A stretch of DNA of 64,000 nt from Laceyella tengchongensis (GCF_900182735.1 NZ_FXTU01000002.1:310001-374000), one strand, 5' to 3'. Numbered from the stretch's first letter, positions 1-8,230 are shown. Program-made: numbers and translations. Notes: generated by a model from the sequence alone, not told the origin.

Positions 1-676
1 CTTTATTCGTGCCAATGCTCACGATTTTGTCGACGGGTTTGATTGTTTGGACAAGTCTTTCCGTCGCTTTAGGCTTACCGTCTTCCGTGACTGGCATGCC
101 GTTTTTGTAGACGAGGAGGACTTCATAAATCTTCTTCCCTTCCTCCCCTTCTTTTTTCACTTCTTTTTTTCCTTCTGCTAATTTATCTGTTTTTACTTCT
201 TTCGTGTTATAAGGGATTTCTTCCACTCTTTTCTGCAGCCTTTGCTCGATGCGATCGACCACGATATTGGTACCGTTCATGATCTTCTTATCCAGCGGCA
301 TGTTTAGCTCATCCCACTCGGTCAGAACCACCTTTTTCTCCTGCAAAACCCCTTTTACTGTGGATTGCAAGGTTTCAAAGGTGCCGAGGTCTTTGCCCGC
401 CACACGCAAAGAGACTTTGCACTTGCACTTCAATGTGATCTCGCTGTGTCCTTCGATTTTTTGATCCCAACCGATGCTTGGCTGGTAGCGCTGTTTCAAT
501 TCGTCAATCTTATGGCCTTGGCCTTCCAGCGCTTCTGCCAACGTATCGCTTGAGCGTTCAAATTGCAGTGCTTTATCTTGATCGCTGAAAGTAATTTTCA
601 CTGTTTGTGAGGAACCGGAACAGCCCGTGAGCAGGATGAAAAACATCGCGAGGCTGGGTAGAAGGAACTTTTTCAT
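1..676 (-). CDS. G5-domain lipoprotein, YabE-like (3' part beyond window)
   Basis: The reading frame is open from an ATG at 676 to the window edge (about 225 residues), so the C-terminus is missing. The N-terminus is a lipoprotein signal ending LLTGC with the lipidated Cys at residue 19. Two ubiquitin-like DUF348-type repeats follow (about 23-75 and 80-137), then a G5-like domain (about 140-220, with the VEEIPYNT and KIVSIGT motifs typical of G5). In YabE/Rpf-type proteins this architecture usually precedes a 3D (lytic transglycosylase-like) domain, so a peptidoglycan-remodelling role on the outer membrane face is likely; the catalytic part is not in view. The ribosome binding site GGAGGATG lies just upstream of the start. 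Confidence 0.8.
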   Translation of the reverse strand, partial: MKKFLLPSLAMFFILLTGCSGSSQTVKITFSDQDKALQFERSSDTLAEALEGQGHKIDELKQRYQPSIGWDQKIEGHSEITLKCKCKVSLRVAGKDLGTFETLQSTVKGVLQEKKVVLTEWDELNMPLDKKIMNGTNIVVDRIEQRLQKRVEEIPYNTKEVKTDKLAEGKKEVKKEGEEGKKIYEVLLVYKNGMPVTEDGKPKATERLVQTIKPVDKIVSIGTNK

Positions 677-716
677 CGACATCCTCCTTCTGCAGTAAAG
701 CCTAAACAATGAAGCC

Positions 717-725
717 ATTATAGCA
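717..725 (-). promoter_or_regulatory. Extended -10 promoter element of the G5 lipoprotein gene
   Basis: On the minus strand the sequence reads TGCTATAAT, an exact extended -10 (TGnTATAAT), about 40 bases before the gene start. There is no good -35 element, which fits an extended -10 promoter. A perfect palindrome lies immediately upstream. Confidence 0.6.
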
Positions 726-740
726 GATGTTTTCTTCCTT

Positions 741-770
741 ATCTATGACTCTAGCAGGATTGTCATAGAT
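741..770. promoter_or_regulatory. Perfect 9-bp inverted repeat, candidate operator
   Basis: ATCTATGAC at 741-749 is repeated inverted as GTCATAGAT at 762-770 with a 12-bp spacer. It covers the -35 region of the promoter at 717-725. The symmetry and position suggest a binding site for a dimeric regulator. I cannot name the regulator; no U-tract follows on the minus strand, so a terminator is less likely. Confidence 0.4.
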
Positions 771-830
771 TCATCCATTTTAATTGAGATTTATGCCCAC
801 GGAGCCCGGCTTATGACCGCTCGCGGCAAT

Positions 831-1805
831 TTATTCCACTTCTTCTAGTAGAGCCGCCTGTTTGGGCGCAACCGGAACCTTTCGCGGTTTGGCATGAATT
901 TCTTCCGGTCCATAAATAGAAATGAGCAATCGGCCGTTGCTGGCTTTAGCCACAATCAAAATCGGTTCATTCAGCTGGTTTTGAAACTTAAAATCCGGCC
1001 CTCCCCAAGACACTGTAGCATCCCGGCCCCTCGGCACATACGCCACCTGTTTGCTATGCCTTTGCCGCTCCACGATCTTGAGCCCGGCCTTGTCCACGCT
1101 GTTGTACAAAGTGGACGAGGTTTGGCAAATCCCACCGCCGACCCCTTCACTGTATTCTCCTTTGACGATGATGCGGGCGAGACGGTAACCCCTGGCCTGC
1201 GAGCGCGGCCCGACTGTCTTATTAAACGAAAACACCTCACCGGGCATCAACACTTTATGATCAATCGCTTCTGTCGCCAGATGAATATTGTGCGCACGGT
1301 TTCTGTTCCATTCATTGTAATAAGTAAGATAACTCCCGATTTGTTTCTCTTTCAACCGCCGCAGTTTCGCCGCAGTCAGCCTTGGTTTGACTATGTTGAC
1401 CGGAACCGCGAGCGGTTGGCCCATGACTTCATGGATGCGATCAAACCACGCTTCGATGCGTTGGCGATCCACTTTCAACCCCGCTTGTTCTGGAACAATC
1501 CGCCGCTCGTGATAGTAAGCGGAGCGCGCAGGACGGTTCAAGTCTCGTTCGAGAACGCCGGCAATCCACTCCAACGCCAACGTGCGGTTCAATGTGGTGG
1601 GATCAATCCCATCAAACCCAATGTCGCGCAAAGGGAAAACCCAGCGTTGGCCCCTATGTTCCAACACCAAGGTGGGAACAAAAGATAAATCGGCATCCAC
1701 TGCCGCCGGCTCAGGAGAAGACGCGGCCACAACAGGCACAGACGGCATCGAGATCAACAAGGGCACCAAGAGAATTAGCAAAATGACATGCGTTTTCTTG
1801 TTCAT
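831..1805 (-). CDS. VanW family cell-envelope protein
   Basis: 324 residues. An N-terminal signal peptide or anchor (residues 1-28, ending near VVAAS) is followed by a peptidoglycan-binding-like region (about 40-150) and a VanW domain (about 185-305) with the recognisable GEVFSFN, GGGICQTSSTLYN and WGGPDFKF stretches. VanW was named from vancomycin-resistance clusters, but family members are widespread in spore formers and their biochemical role is unknown; no other resistance gene is here. The ATG start has AAGGGAG seven bases upstream. It is a single-gene unit pointing the same way as the G5 lipoprotein, and both probably act at the cell wall. Confidence 0.85.
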   Translation of the reverse strand: MNKKTHVILLILLVPLLISMPSVPVVAASSPEPAAVDADLSFVPTLVLEHRGQRWVFPLRDIGFDGIDPTTLNRTLALEWIAGVLERDLNRPARSAYYHERRIVPEQAGLKVDRQRIEAWFDRIHEVMGQPLAVPVNIVKPRLTAAKLRRLKEKQIGSYLTYYNEWNRNRAHNIHLATEAIDHKVLMPGEVFSFNKTVGPRSQARGYRLARIIVKGEYSEGVGGGICQTSSTLYNSVDKAGLKIVERQRHSKQVAYVPRGRDATVSWGGPDFKFQNQLNEPILIVAKASNGRLLISIYGPEEIHAKPRKVPVAPKQAALLEEVE

Positions 1806-2003
1806 CGCCGCACTCCCTTTTTTCGCTTAGTGTGCATCAAACCGACCCAGGCTATGACCTTCGCAATCAAGCAGTGATGACGGATCAATAGGTGTGCTAG
1901 AGAGCCGGCGAATTGGACGCGCGGTATTCTGGCGTATTCATGTTCATTATTGAACATTTAAGATGTAATTGTATGTTTAATTGTTGAATTTTGTTGTCAA
2001 AAT

Positions 2004-2021
2004 TAGTGAAACAGTGTACAA
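2004..2021. promoter_or_regulatory. Candidate Rex operator overlapping the cydA -35
   Basis: TAGTGAA-ACAG-TGTACAA matches the Rex consensus TTGTGAA-N4-TTCACAA at 11 of 14 half-site positions. It covers the -35 box of the cydA promoter. Rex is the NADH-sensing repressor of cyd genes in Bacillus, so the context supports the call, but it rests on one imperfect site. Confidence 0.45.
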
Positions 2022-2043
2022 AGTAGTTATGTGAACGTATAAT
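2015..2043 (+). promoter_or_regulatory. Sigma-A promoter of cydAB
   Basis: -35 TGTACA (2015-2020) and a perfect -10 TATAAT (2038-2043) are separated by 17 bases, 33 bases before the cydA ATG. Confidence 0.65.
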
Positions 2044-2076
2044 GAAAAAGAAAATGAACAGGTAGGAAGTGATTGG

Positions 2077-3411
2077 ATGGATTCAGTATTCTGGAGTCGC
2101 GTACTTACGGAAACGACATTAGCGTTCCATATCATCTGGGCGACCATCGGGGTGGGTGTACCTGTTTTCATCTCCCTTGCCGAATATTGGGGAATCCGCA
2201 CCAAAGATCCCCACTATATCCTGCTTGCCCGAAGATGGACCCGCGGCTTTGTCATCACGGTGGCTGTCGGTGTGGTGACGGGAACGTGCATCGGGATCAT
2301 GCTTTCCCTGCTGTGGCCCAAATTCATGCAATTAGCTGGAAACATCATCAGCTTGCCACTCTTTATGGAAACGTTCGCCTTTTTCTTTGAAGCGATTTTC
2401 TTGGGCATCTATCTGTACACATGGGATACGTTTAAAAAGCCGATTTACCACTGGCTGACTTCCATTCCCATCATCATCGGCTCAACCATGTCCGCCGTGT
2501 TTATCACGATGGTAAACGCTTTCATGAACACGCCAACCGGATTCACCATCGCTGCCGATGGCAAACTGATGGATATCGATCCCATCGCGGCCATGTTAAA
2601 CCCAGCCACACCGTCTAAAGTGGCCCATGTCGTCTCATCTGCTTATCTGACCAGCGGCTTCTTGTTGGCTGCCATCGCGGCATACCATATCTTGCGCGGC
2701 AATAAACACGTCTATTATAAAAAAGCATTGCGGTTAACCATGATCGCCGGTCTCATCTTCTCCTTGCTCACATTTGTGGCCGGAGACATTTCCGGCAAGT
2801 TCTTGGCCAAACACCAACCCGCCAAACTGGCCGCCGCCGAATGGCATTTTGAGACGCAATCAGAAGCGCCCCTCTACTTTGGAGGCGTGCTGGATAAGGA
2901 AACGAACGAAGTTCGCTACGCCATCAAAATTCCGAATGCCTTAAGCATCCTGGCAGGCAATTCAACCAAAACGGAAGTGATTGGTTTAAACGATATTCCA
3001 AAGGAGAACCATCCACCGCTGTACATCCATTATCTCTTCGACATCATGGTGGCGATCGGCGTATACCTGGCACTAGTCTCCGCCGTCTTCCTGTACTGTT
3101 GGTGGAGAAAAAAAGGGAGCGAATGGAACAAATGGCTGTTGCGCGCAATTATCCTCGGGGGTCCGCTTTCATTTATCGCCATTGAATGTGGCTGGATATT
3201 CGCCGAGGTCGGTCGATTGCCTTGGATTATCACCGGCATCATGCGCGTGGACAAAGCTGCGACCACCTCTGACAGTGTCGCGCTGATGACTATTTTGTTC
3301 TCTATCCTGTACCTCATCCTGACCATTGTCGCATTGGTCGTTCTCAATCGCCTCTTCAAAAACCAACCCGCTGAAGCGGAGCTTGAGAACATGCCTTCGC
3401 AGGGGAACTAA
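2077..3411 (+). CDS. cydA: Cytochrome bd-type quinol oxidase subunit I
   Basis: 444 residues. Subunit I of a bd-type terminal oxidase, which oxidises quinol and reduces O2 to water in the cytoplasmic membrane without pumping protons. Multiple hydrophobic helices are evident. A candidate heme-ligand His is at residue 18 (AFHIIW); the METFAFFFEAIF helix carries conserved acidic residues, and the GWIFAEVGRLPW block (ending at residue 383) is a variant of the family's GWxxxExGRQPW signature, with Leu for Gln. The length suggests a short Q loop, as in the YthA/CioA-like branch. cydB follows after 14 bases in the same transcript. No cydCD assembly genes are in the window. Confidence 0.93.
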   Translation: MDSVFWSRVLTETTLAFHIIWATIGVGVPVFISLAEYWGIRTKDPHYILLARRWTRGFVITVAVGVVTGTCIGIMLSLLWPKFMQLAGNIISLPLFMETFAFFFEAIFLGIYLYTWDTFKKPIYHWLTSIPIIIGSTMSAVFITMVNAFMNTPTGFTIAADGKLMDIDPIAAMLNPATPSKVAHVVSSAYLTSGFLLAAIAAYHILRGNKHVYYKKALRLTMIAGLIFSLLTFVAGDISGKFLAKHQPAKLAAAEWHFETQSEAPLYFGGVLDKETNEVRYAIKIPNALSILAGNSTKTEVIGLNDIPKENHPPLYIHYLFDIMVAIGVYLALVSAVFLYCWWRKKGSEWNKWLLRAIILGGPLSFIAIECGWIFAEVGRLPWIITGIMRVDKAATTSDSVALMTILFSILYLILTIVALVVLNRLFKNQPAEAELENMPSQGN

Positions 3412-3425
3412 AGGGGTGAAAGATC

Positions 3426-4439
3426 ATGAAACTAGAAATCATCGGGATTACGGTCCTATGGGTTTTTCTGTACGGGTATCTAATTGTGGCATCGATCGAT
3501 TTTGGAGCAGGGTTCTTTTCGTACTACAGCATGTTGACCAAAAAAGACCATATCATCAATAACATTATCAGCCGTTATTTGTCGCCGGTCTGGGAAGTTA
3601 CCAACGTTTTTCTCATCTTTTTTGTCGTCGGATGCGTCGGCTTCTTCCCAGACACCGCTTATTATTATGGCACGGCTTTGTTAATCCCCGGTTCCATCGC
3701 GTTGATCCTGTTGACGATCCGCGGCTCCTTTTACGCTTTTGCCAATTACGGCGCCCGCCAGAGCCGCGTGTATATGTTCTTGTATGGCATGACCGGCTTG
3801 TTCATTCCCGCTTCGTTGTCCACCGTCTTAACCATTTCGGAAGGTGGATTTATTGAAAAAGTCGGCACGGAAGTGGTTTTCCACGCAGATCGCCTATTGA
3901 CCAGCCCCTATTCTTGGAGCGTGGTGTTCTTAGCTCTGGTGAGCATTTTGTATATCAGCGCCAGCTTTCTCACATTTTATGCTGATCGGGCTGGAGACAC
4001 GGCTGCTCGCGAGCTGTTGCGCAAATACACTTTATTCTGGAGCGGCCCTACCATTCTCGCCAGTCTGCTGGTATTTTGGAGCTTGTCCAAACATAATCCG
4101 GTTCATTTCGAGAATGCCCTCTCCATTGGCTGGATGTTTGGCGCTTCCTTCCTCTGTTTCTGTGTCGCAGTCTATCTGATGTGGAAGCGCCAGAACTTAG
4201 GAATTCAATTTATCTTTGTCATGTTCCAATTTGCTTACGCTTTCTTCGGTTACGGAATGTCACATATGCCTTACCTGTTATATGATTACGTCACCATTTC
4301 GAGTGCGCTAACAAACAGCACCATGGGTTGGGCCTTGGTAGGCGCCTTTATCGCCGGTCTATTCTTGCTCATCCCTTCCATCGCACTGTTGATGTGGCTG
4401 TTCTTGTTTAACGCCAAATATGTGCGCGGCGAAAAATAA
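3426..4439 (+). CDS. cydB: Cytochrome bd-type quinol oxidase subunit II
   Basis: 337 residues, about eight to nine hydrophobic helices. It starts 14 bases after cydA with AAGGGGTGAAAG as ribosome binding site. The N-terminus holds the family's conserved IDFGAGFF motif. Subunit II binds no heme of its own but stabilises the oxidase. The gene ends the unit; a strong hairpin follows five bases after the stop. Being paired with cydA and sharing the Rex-like promoter, it is probably induced when NADH/NAD+ rises at low oxygen. Confidence 0.92.
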   Translation: MKLEIIGITVLWVFLYGYLIVASIDFGAGFFSYYSMLTKKDHIINNIISRYLSPVWEVTNVFLIFFVVGCVGFFPDTAYYYGTALLIPGSIALILLTIRGSFYAFANYGARQSRVYMFLYGMTGLFIPASLSTVLTISEGGFIEKVGTEVVFHADRLLTSPYSWSVVFLALVSILYISASFLTFYADRAGDTAARELLRKYTLFWSGPTILASLLVFWSLSKHNPVHFENALSIGWMFGASFLCFCVAVYLMWKRQNLGIQFIFVMFQFAYAFFGYGMSHMPYLLYDYVTISSALTNSTMGWALVGAFIAGLFLLIPSIALLMWLFLFNAKYVRGEK

Positions 4440-4443
4440 TTCC

Positions 4444-4477
4444 AAAGCCCCCTGGCCACTCACCGGGGGGGCTTTTC
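4444..4477. terminator. Bidirectional intrinsic terminator after cydB
   Basis: AAAGCCCCC pairs with GGGGGCTTTT around a short loop. It lies between convergent genes, with A-rich and T-rich flanks, and can serve both cydAB and the amidotransferase gene. Confidence 0.8.
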
Positions 4478-4493
4478 GCATGCACATCGAAGA

Positions 4494-5201
4494 TTATGGT
4501 TGTTGTCGACACGCTTCCACAAACGCCGAAAACAAGTTGGCAGCATCAGAATCGATGCGCACCATCTCTTCTGGATGCCATTGAACGGCCATCACAAATC
4601 GATGCTGTTCGCTTTCAAACGCTTCCACCACGCCATCCCGGGACACCGCACTTACCCGCAAGGGAGCAAGCACTTCCCTGACCGCTTGATGATGGAAGCT
4701 GTTAACCTTAGCCACCGATTTGCGATAAATTCGGTGGAGAAGGGTGCCTTCTTCGATGTGGATGGTGTGGGAGGCGTGGTATCGCGGAGCTTGCTGAGCG
4801 TGTTGCAACAAGTCGCTCTTTTGTGAGGGAAGATCTTGGAACATCCCGCCGCCCAGAGCAACATTCAGGATTTGGCACCCACGGCAAATGCCCAAGATCG
4901 GTTTATCTTGAGAAATGAATTGTTCAATGAGCGCGATCTCCATCTCGTCCCGGTCGGGATCGATCCTCCCCAATCCTGGCAAAGGCTCTTCGTCAAACAA
5001 TGTGGGGTCGATGTCACCTCCTCCCGACAACAACAGACCGTCCAGTACCCGGCTCATCTCTTTAATCACCTTGTCCGAAGTGGTATACGGGATTAACAGG
5101 GGCACACCGCCCGCTTGGATGACTGCGTCGCTGTATGCTCTTGACAGGATCTGTTGCTGTTCGTGTTCCCGAGACATCGTTATCCCAATGATCGGTTTCA
5201 T
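4494..5201 (-). CDS. Class I glutamine amidotransferase-like gamma-glutamyl hydrolase (PuuD family)
   Basis: 235 residues from the chosen ATG at 5201, where MKPIIGITM begins the conserved fold and GGGGAG sits eight bases upstream; the frame stays open for 34 more codons but without a matching start signal. The class I amidotransferase triad is visible: nucleophile Cys106 in GICRGCQ, and the His and Glu of QWHPEE near residue 215. SGGGDIDP near 59 is typical of the PuuD/peptidase C26 group, which hydrolyses gamma-glutamyl amides such as gamma-glutamyl-GABA. No polyamine genes lie beside it, so the substrate is uncertain. Confidence 0.88.
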   Translation of the reverse strand: MKPIIGITMSREHEQQQILSRAYSDAVIQAGGVPLLIPYTTSDKVIKEMSRVLDGLLLSGGGDIDPTLFDEEPLPGLGRIDPDRDEMEIALIEQFISQDKPILGICRGCQILNVALGGGMFQDLPSQKSDLLQHAQQAPRYHASHTIHIEEGTLLHRIYRKSVAKVNSFHHQAVREVLAPLRVSAVSRDGVVEAFESEQHRFVMAVQWHPEEMVRIDSDAANLFSAFVEACRQQP

Positions 5202-5372
5202 TCTCCACACTCCCCAGTCTGGATTCATCATGTTTGCGGACGCATGTTGAACCGAATATTTCCATCTGTCTGAATCATTTGCATGCAGTGTATTCACCTC
5301 CATTATAAAAGAGTTCTTCCATATGTTAAGTTAGATATTTAACTCCCCTTCAAGAGAAAGTTCATGTTATTC

Positions 5373-5402
5373 AAAAAAGCCCCAGGCATCTACCTGAGGC
5401 TC
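5373..5402 (-). terminator. Intrinsic terminator of the DUF378 gene
   Basis: On the minus strand AGCCTCAGG pairs with CCTGGGGCT and is followed by six T residues. Confidence 0.75.
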
Positions 5403-5419
5403 CATATATCGCATGTCAC

Positions 5420-5632
5420 TCAATCGTTTACTGTCGCCCGTTCATCAAAGAAGAAACGAATAGCGTAAATCCCCGCCAATCCAACTAAGCTGTAAATCAC
5501 CCGACTGAATGCGGAAGATTCCCGAATCGTGTCGCCGCCAAATATCGCCGCTACCAAGTCCCACTGAAATAATCCAATCAACAGCCAATTCAACGCTCCG
5601 ATAATAACCAAGGTTAGGGCAAAACTTCTCAT
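5420..5632 (-). CDS. DUF378 family small membrane protein (YuzA-like)
   Basis: 70 residues with two hydrophobic segments. The first carries the family hallmark GALNWLLIGLF (residues 12-22), the second is IYSLVGLAGIYAI. DUF378 proteins occur in many Bacillales; their function is unknown. The ATG has GGAGGACAG upstream. It is a single-gene unit with its own terminator. Confidence 0.88.
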   Translation of the reverse strand: MRSFALTLVIIGALNWLLIGLFQWDLVAAIFGGDTIRESSAFSRVIYSLVGLAGIYAIRFFFDERATVND

Positions 5633-5670
5633 TCCCTGTCCTCCTTTCCATGGCGAGGTCTACTCATAGT

Positions 5671-5685
5671 ATGGCTTAAAGCCAT
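5671..5685. promoter_or_regulatory. Palindrome in the DUF378 upstream region
   Basis: ATGGCTT-A-AAGCCAT is a perfect 7-bp inverted repeat around one base, about 40 bases before the DUF378 start. It may be an operator or chance; no regulator is known to me. Confidence 0.25.
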
Positions 5686-5713
5686 GGAGTTTATAACCAT
5701 CCCGCCATGACGC

Positions 5714-5754
5714 AAAAACGCCCCCGCCAGGACGAGATGCCCTGACAGGGGCGC
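5714..5754 (-). terminator. Intrinsic terminator of ispG
   Basis: On the minus strand GCGCCCCTGTCAGG pairs with CCTGGCGGGGGCG, followed by TTTTT; 13 bases after the ispG stop. Confidence 0.8.
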
Positions 5755-5766
5755 ATGAGACGACCC

Positions 5767-6873
5767 TCACGCCTCCACTTTCTCTTTGGCGTCGGCCGCT
5801 TGCTTGCGGTAATACTCTTCAGCGAGTTTGTCAATTTCTTTCTTCAGTTCGGAAACCATGTCTTTTTCAGGGATTTTGCGCACAATCTGGCCGTGTCTAA
5901 ACAATAGCCCTTCTCCCCGTGCACCGGCGATCCCGATGTCCGCTTCTTTCGCCTCGCCGGGTCCATTGACTGCGCATCCCAGCACGGACACTTTGATCGG
6001 CGCTTTGACGGTCGAAATGTATTCTTCAATCTCATTGGCAATGCTAATGAGGTCAATTTCGATCCGGCCGCACGTGGGGCAAGAAATCAACGTAGCAACA
6101 TTGGCAGCCAAACCAAACGATTTCAACAACTCGCGCGCCACTTTCACTTCTTCCACAGGGTCGGCGCTCAGGCTGATACGAACCGTGTTACCGATGCCCA
6201 TTGCCAATAAGGCACCCAATCCGGCAGAACTTTTGATCGTGCCGGAGAAAAGCGTACCTGATTCGGTAATTCCCAAATGCAATGGGTAAGGGAACGTTTC
6301 CGCCGCTTTTCGGTACGCTTCAATCGCCAAACGCACATCCGACGCCTTCATGGAAATAATGATGTCTTTAAAATCGAGATCTTCCAGAATGCCCACATGA
6401 TGCTTGGCACTTTCAATCATGCCATCTGCGGTGGGATAACCGTATTTATCCAAAATCCGCTTTTCCAATGAGCCGGCGTTAACTCCAATCCGAATCGGAA
6501 TACCCCGTTCTTTGGCCGCTTTCACTACCGCTTCCACTTTTTCGCGGCGCCCAATGTTCCCCGGGTTGATGCGGATTTTATCAATGCCGCCTTCAATCGC
6601 TTTCAAGGCCAGCTTATAATCAAAATGAATGTCAGCAACAAGCGGAATGTTTATCTCTTTTTTGATATCCGCAATCGCTTCCGCGGCACGCATGTCCGGA
6701 CAAGCGACACGCACGATTTGACAACCCGCTTCTTCCAAACGCTTGATTTCCGCGACAGTGGCTTTTACATCATGTGTCTTGGTTGTGGTCATGCTTTGGA
6801 TGACCACTTGGTCGTTTCCACCGATTTGTATGTTTCCGACCTTAACCACTCTTGTTTCCGTACGATGATACAT
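5767..6873 (-). CDS. ispG: 4-hydroxy-3-methylbut-2-enyl diphosphate synthase
   Basis: 368 residues, full length for the bacterial enzyme. IspG (GcpE) converts methylerythritol cyclodiphosphate to HMBPP in the MEP isoprenoid pathway, using electrons from ferredoxin or flavodoxin. It has an N-terminal TIM-barrel domain and a C-terminal [4Fe-4S] domain whose cysteines appear in ISCPTCGR (near 270) and LGCAVNGPGEA (near 305). The start is an ATG with AAAAGGAGAG upstream. On the minus strand upstream, TTGAAG and GATAAT with a 16-base spacer form a plausible sigma-A promoter. It is monocistronic, with its own terminator. Confidence 0.95.
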   Translation of the reverse strand: MYHRTETRVVKVGNIQIGGNDQVVIQSMTTTKTHDVKATVAEIKRLEEAGCQIVRVACPDMRAAEAIADIKKEINIPLVADIHFDYKLALKAIEGGIDKIRINPGNIGRREKVEAVVKAAKERGIPIRIGVNAGSLEKRILDKYGYPTADGMIESAKHHVGILEDLDFKDIIISMKASDVRLAIEAYRKAAETFPYPLHLGITESGTLFSGTIKSSAGLGALLAMGIGNTVRISLSADPVEEVKVARELLKSFGLAANVATLISCPTCGRIEIDLISIANEIEEYISTVKAPIKVSVLGCAVNGPGEAKEADIGIAGARGEGLLFRHGQIVRKIPEKDMVSELKKEIDKLAEEYYRKQAADAKEKVEA

Positions 6874-6972
6874 AAAGGATTCTCTCCTTTTTACAACAAC
6901 ATGGCGTCATGTTTCATGATTATCAATTAGGACTTGGAAACTTCAATTACAAAGTATACCACACATATATAA

Positions 6973-6997
6973 AGAAAAGGAGCATCAACTGCTCCTT
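6973..6997 (-). terminator. Intrinsic terminator of the comG-aroK-yqzE operon
   Basis: On the minus strand AAGGAGCA pairs with TGCTCCTT around a 5-base loop, followed by a T-rich run. It lies 40 bases after the yqzE stop. Confidence 0.7.
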
Positions 6998-7039
6998 CAC
7001 ATAATCTTTCATTTTCAACTTCATTTGCGGTGCGCCAAC

Positions 7040-7261
7040 TCATTCGGCTTCTCTGATGGAACGCTTAGCCATGGTGCGACTTCTTAGCCGCGACCGTTGT
7101 TTGTCAACGGCCATCTTCATAGAAAAAGGAATCAATCCAAACCATCTGACCGTCCATGGCACCCTGCTCATCTGTTTTAATTCTTTCCGTTCGTGCTTGG
7201 GTGTCTCAACGTACCAAAGCCAGCGTTCCAGCAGATAACAGACCCAATCCTTGAAAGACAT
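7040..7261 (-). CDS. yqzE: YqzE family protein
   Basis: 73 residues from the ATG at 7261, preceded by GAGGTGGGG at good spacing; eight more codons are open upstream without support. The protein resembles Bacillus YqzE: an N-terminal YLLERWLWYVETPKHERKE block and a central VRWFGLIPFSMKM segment that may be a short membrane-associated helix, with a very basic tail (RSRLRSRTMAKR). The function is unknown. As in other Bacillales it is the last gene of the comG operon, 42 bases after aroK. Confidence 0.75.
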   Translation of the reverse strand: MSFKDWVCYLLERWLWYVETPKHERKELKQMSRVPWTVRWFGLIPFSMKMAVDKQRSRLRSRTMAKRSIREAE

Positions 7262-7303
7262 ATCGCCCCACCTCACCACTAGCATAGCCGATGCCGTCCG
7301 CCT

Positions 7304-7825
7304 TTAAACATGCTCCCGCCATGCACGGGCGATCTCCTCTGCAATATCGCTGATCGCGCGGCCCGTCGTGTCCACCCGCAAATCGGCGAAGCGATAAAAG
7401 TCGCGTCGGGCTTGGTAAATAGCGTGTACCCGTGCAGACAGATCACCGCGGAGTAAGGGACGCTCCTCCTCTGTGCGTCGCAGTCGCTCAATGATTTCAT
7501 GAGGTTCAGCGTCTAGATGAACAACATAAGCCCATTGGGACAAGAGTTGACGATTTTGCTCGCGCAAGACGATCCCTCCACCCGTCGTCAACAGGAGCCT
7601 TTGTTCTTCCAAGCAGGCGCGTAGCATCGCCGTTTCCTCCTCTCGAAACCGCTCTTCCCCATAACGGGCGAAAAATTCGGCAACGGAACATCCCCATTTA
7701 GCCACCAATTCCTGATCCGTGTCTCTCCACGTCATGTCAAGTAGCTCTGAAACCGCCCGTCCAACCGTGGTCTTCCCCGTCCCCATCATCCCGATCAGTG
7801 CCAAATGCCGTTTGTTGTGTTGCAT
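7304..7825 (-). CDS. aroK: Shikimate kinase
   Basis: 173 residues, typical for the family. It phosphorylates shikimate to shikimate-3-phosphate in the chorismate pathway. The Walker A motif GMMGTGKTT spans residues 12-20, a DTD motif (WRDTDQE) for shikimate binding lies near 34, and the second shikimate-binding glycines are in TTGGGIVLRE near 80; the LID arginine region is RTEEERPLL. The ATG has GGAGG five bases upstream. It sits 27 bases after comGG in the pilus operon, an arrangement seen in other Bacillales, so this housekeeping enzyme may be partly cotranscribed with competence genes. Confidence 0.93.
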   Translation of the reverse strand: MQHNKRHLALIGMMGTGKTTVGRAVSELLDMTWRDTDQELVAKWGCSVAEFFARYGEERFREEETAMLRACLEEQRLLLTTGGGIVLREQNRQLLSQWAYVVHLDAEPHEIIERLRRTEEERPLLRGDLSARVHAIYQARRDFYRFADLRVDTTGRAISDIAEEIARAWREHV

Positions 7826-7852
7826 GGTTGCCTCCGTTTTTTATTAACCATG

Positions 7853-8230
7853 TTACCCAATCCATTTGATAATCGCCAGCGTCTTTTGATCCAGCAAAAC
7901 GGCAATAGTTTGCCGCACTCCCTGTTCGCCGTGACCGGTCGCTACCACCCGCAAGGTGCCGTCTTCTTTTTCTTCGGTCTGAACGACCACCATCACGCCC
8001 CCCACATTGAGTAGCGTCTCCGCCTGGCGCTTTCCCAATGACCGCTCCTGTTGGACTTTGGCAATCCCTGTTTCGGTCGCGTATTTGACCCTCATCCGCT
8101 CTTCGTACAGCGTTGCTGCCTTATCAGCGCGCACAGCCATGGTGGCCACAAGAGCTGCAAAGGTGAACAGTAGAGTGGTCACGGCCGTCACTGCTGGCAA
8201 CGCCATGCCCCGCTCATCGGTCTGCCGCAT
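7853..8230 (-). CDS. comGG: ComGG, minor pseudopilin-like competence protein
   Basis: 125 residues from the ATG at 8230, which has AAGGATGG nine bases upstream; a TTG at 8254 is also in frame. The N-terminus has a short basic leader (RQTDERG), then MALPAVTAVTTLLFTFAALVA, a hydrophobic helix laid out as in type IV prepilins. The rest is poorly conserved, as usual for ComGG. It is named from its position as the last pilin-like gene of the operon, overlapping comGF by 17 bases. It probably supports assembly of the transformation pilus. Confidence 0.7.
   Translation of the reverse strand: MRQTDERGMALPAVTAVTTLLFTFAALVATMAVRADKAATLYEERMRVKYATETGIAKVQQERSLGKRQAETLLNVGGVMVVVQTEEKEDGTLRVVATGHGEQGVRQTIAVLLDQKTLAIIKWIG

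Larger units (their letters stand above)
1806..2076. other. Divergent intergenic region between the VanW gene and cydA
   Basis: The right half is AT-rich and holds the cydA promoter and a Rex-like site. The left half (1806-1930) should carry the VanW gene promoter, but I could not fix -35/-10 boxes with confidence. Confidence 0.5.

Noticed and set aside
894..1688. 264-codon open frame on the plus strand opposite the VanW gene
   Set aside because: It is antisense to a well-supported gene, lacks a ribosome binding site and gives a low-complexity, non-family translation.
6880..6960. Fur-like box in the ispG promoter
   Set aside because: TGATAATCATGAAAC matches only the left half of the Fur consensus; the right half has three of seven matches.
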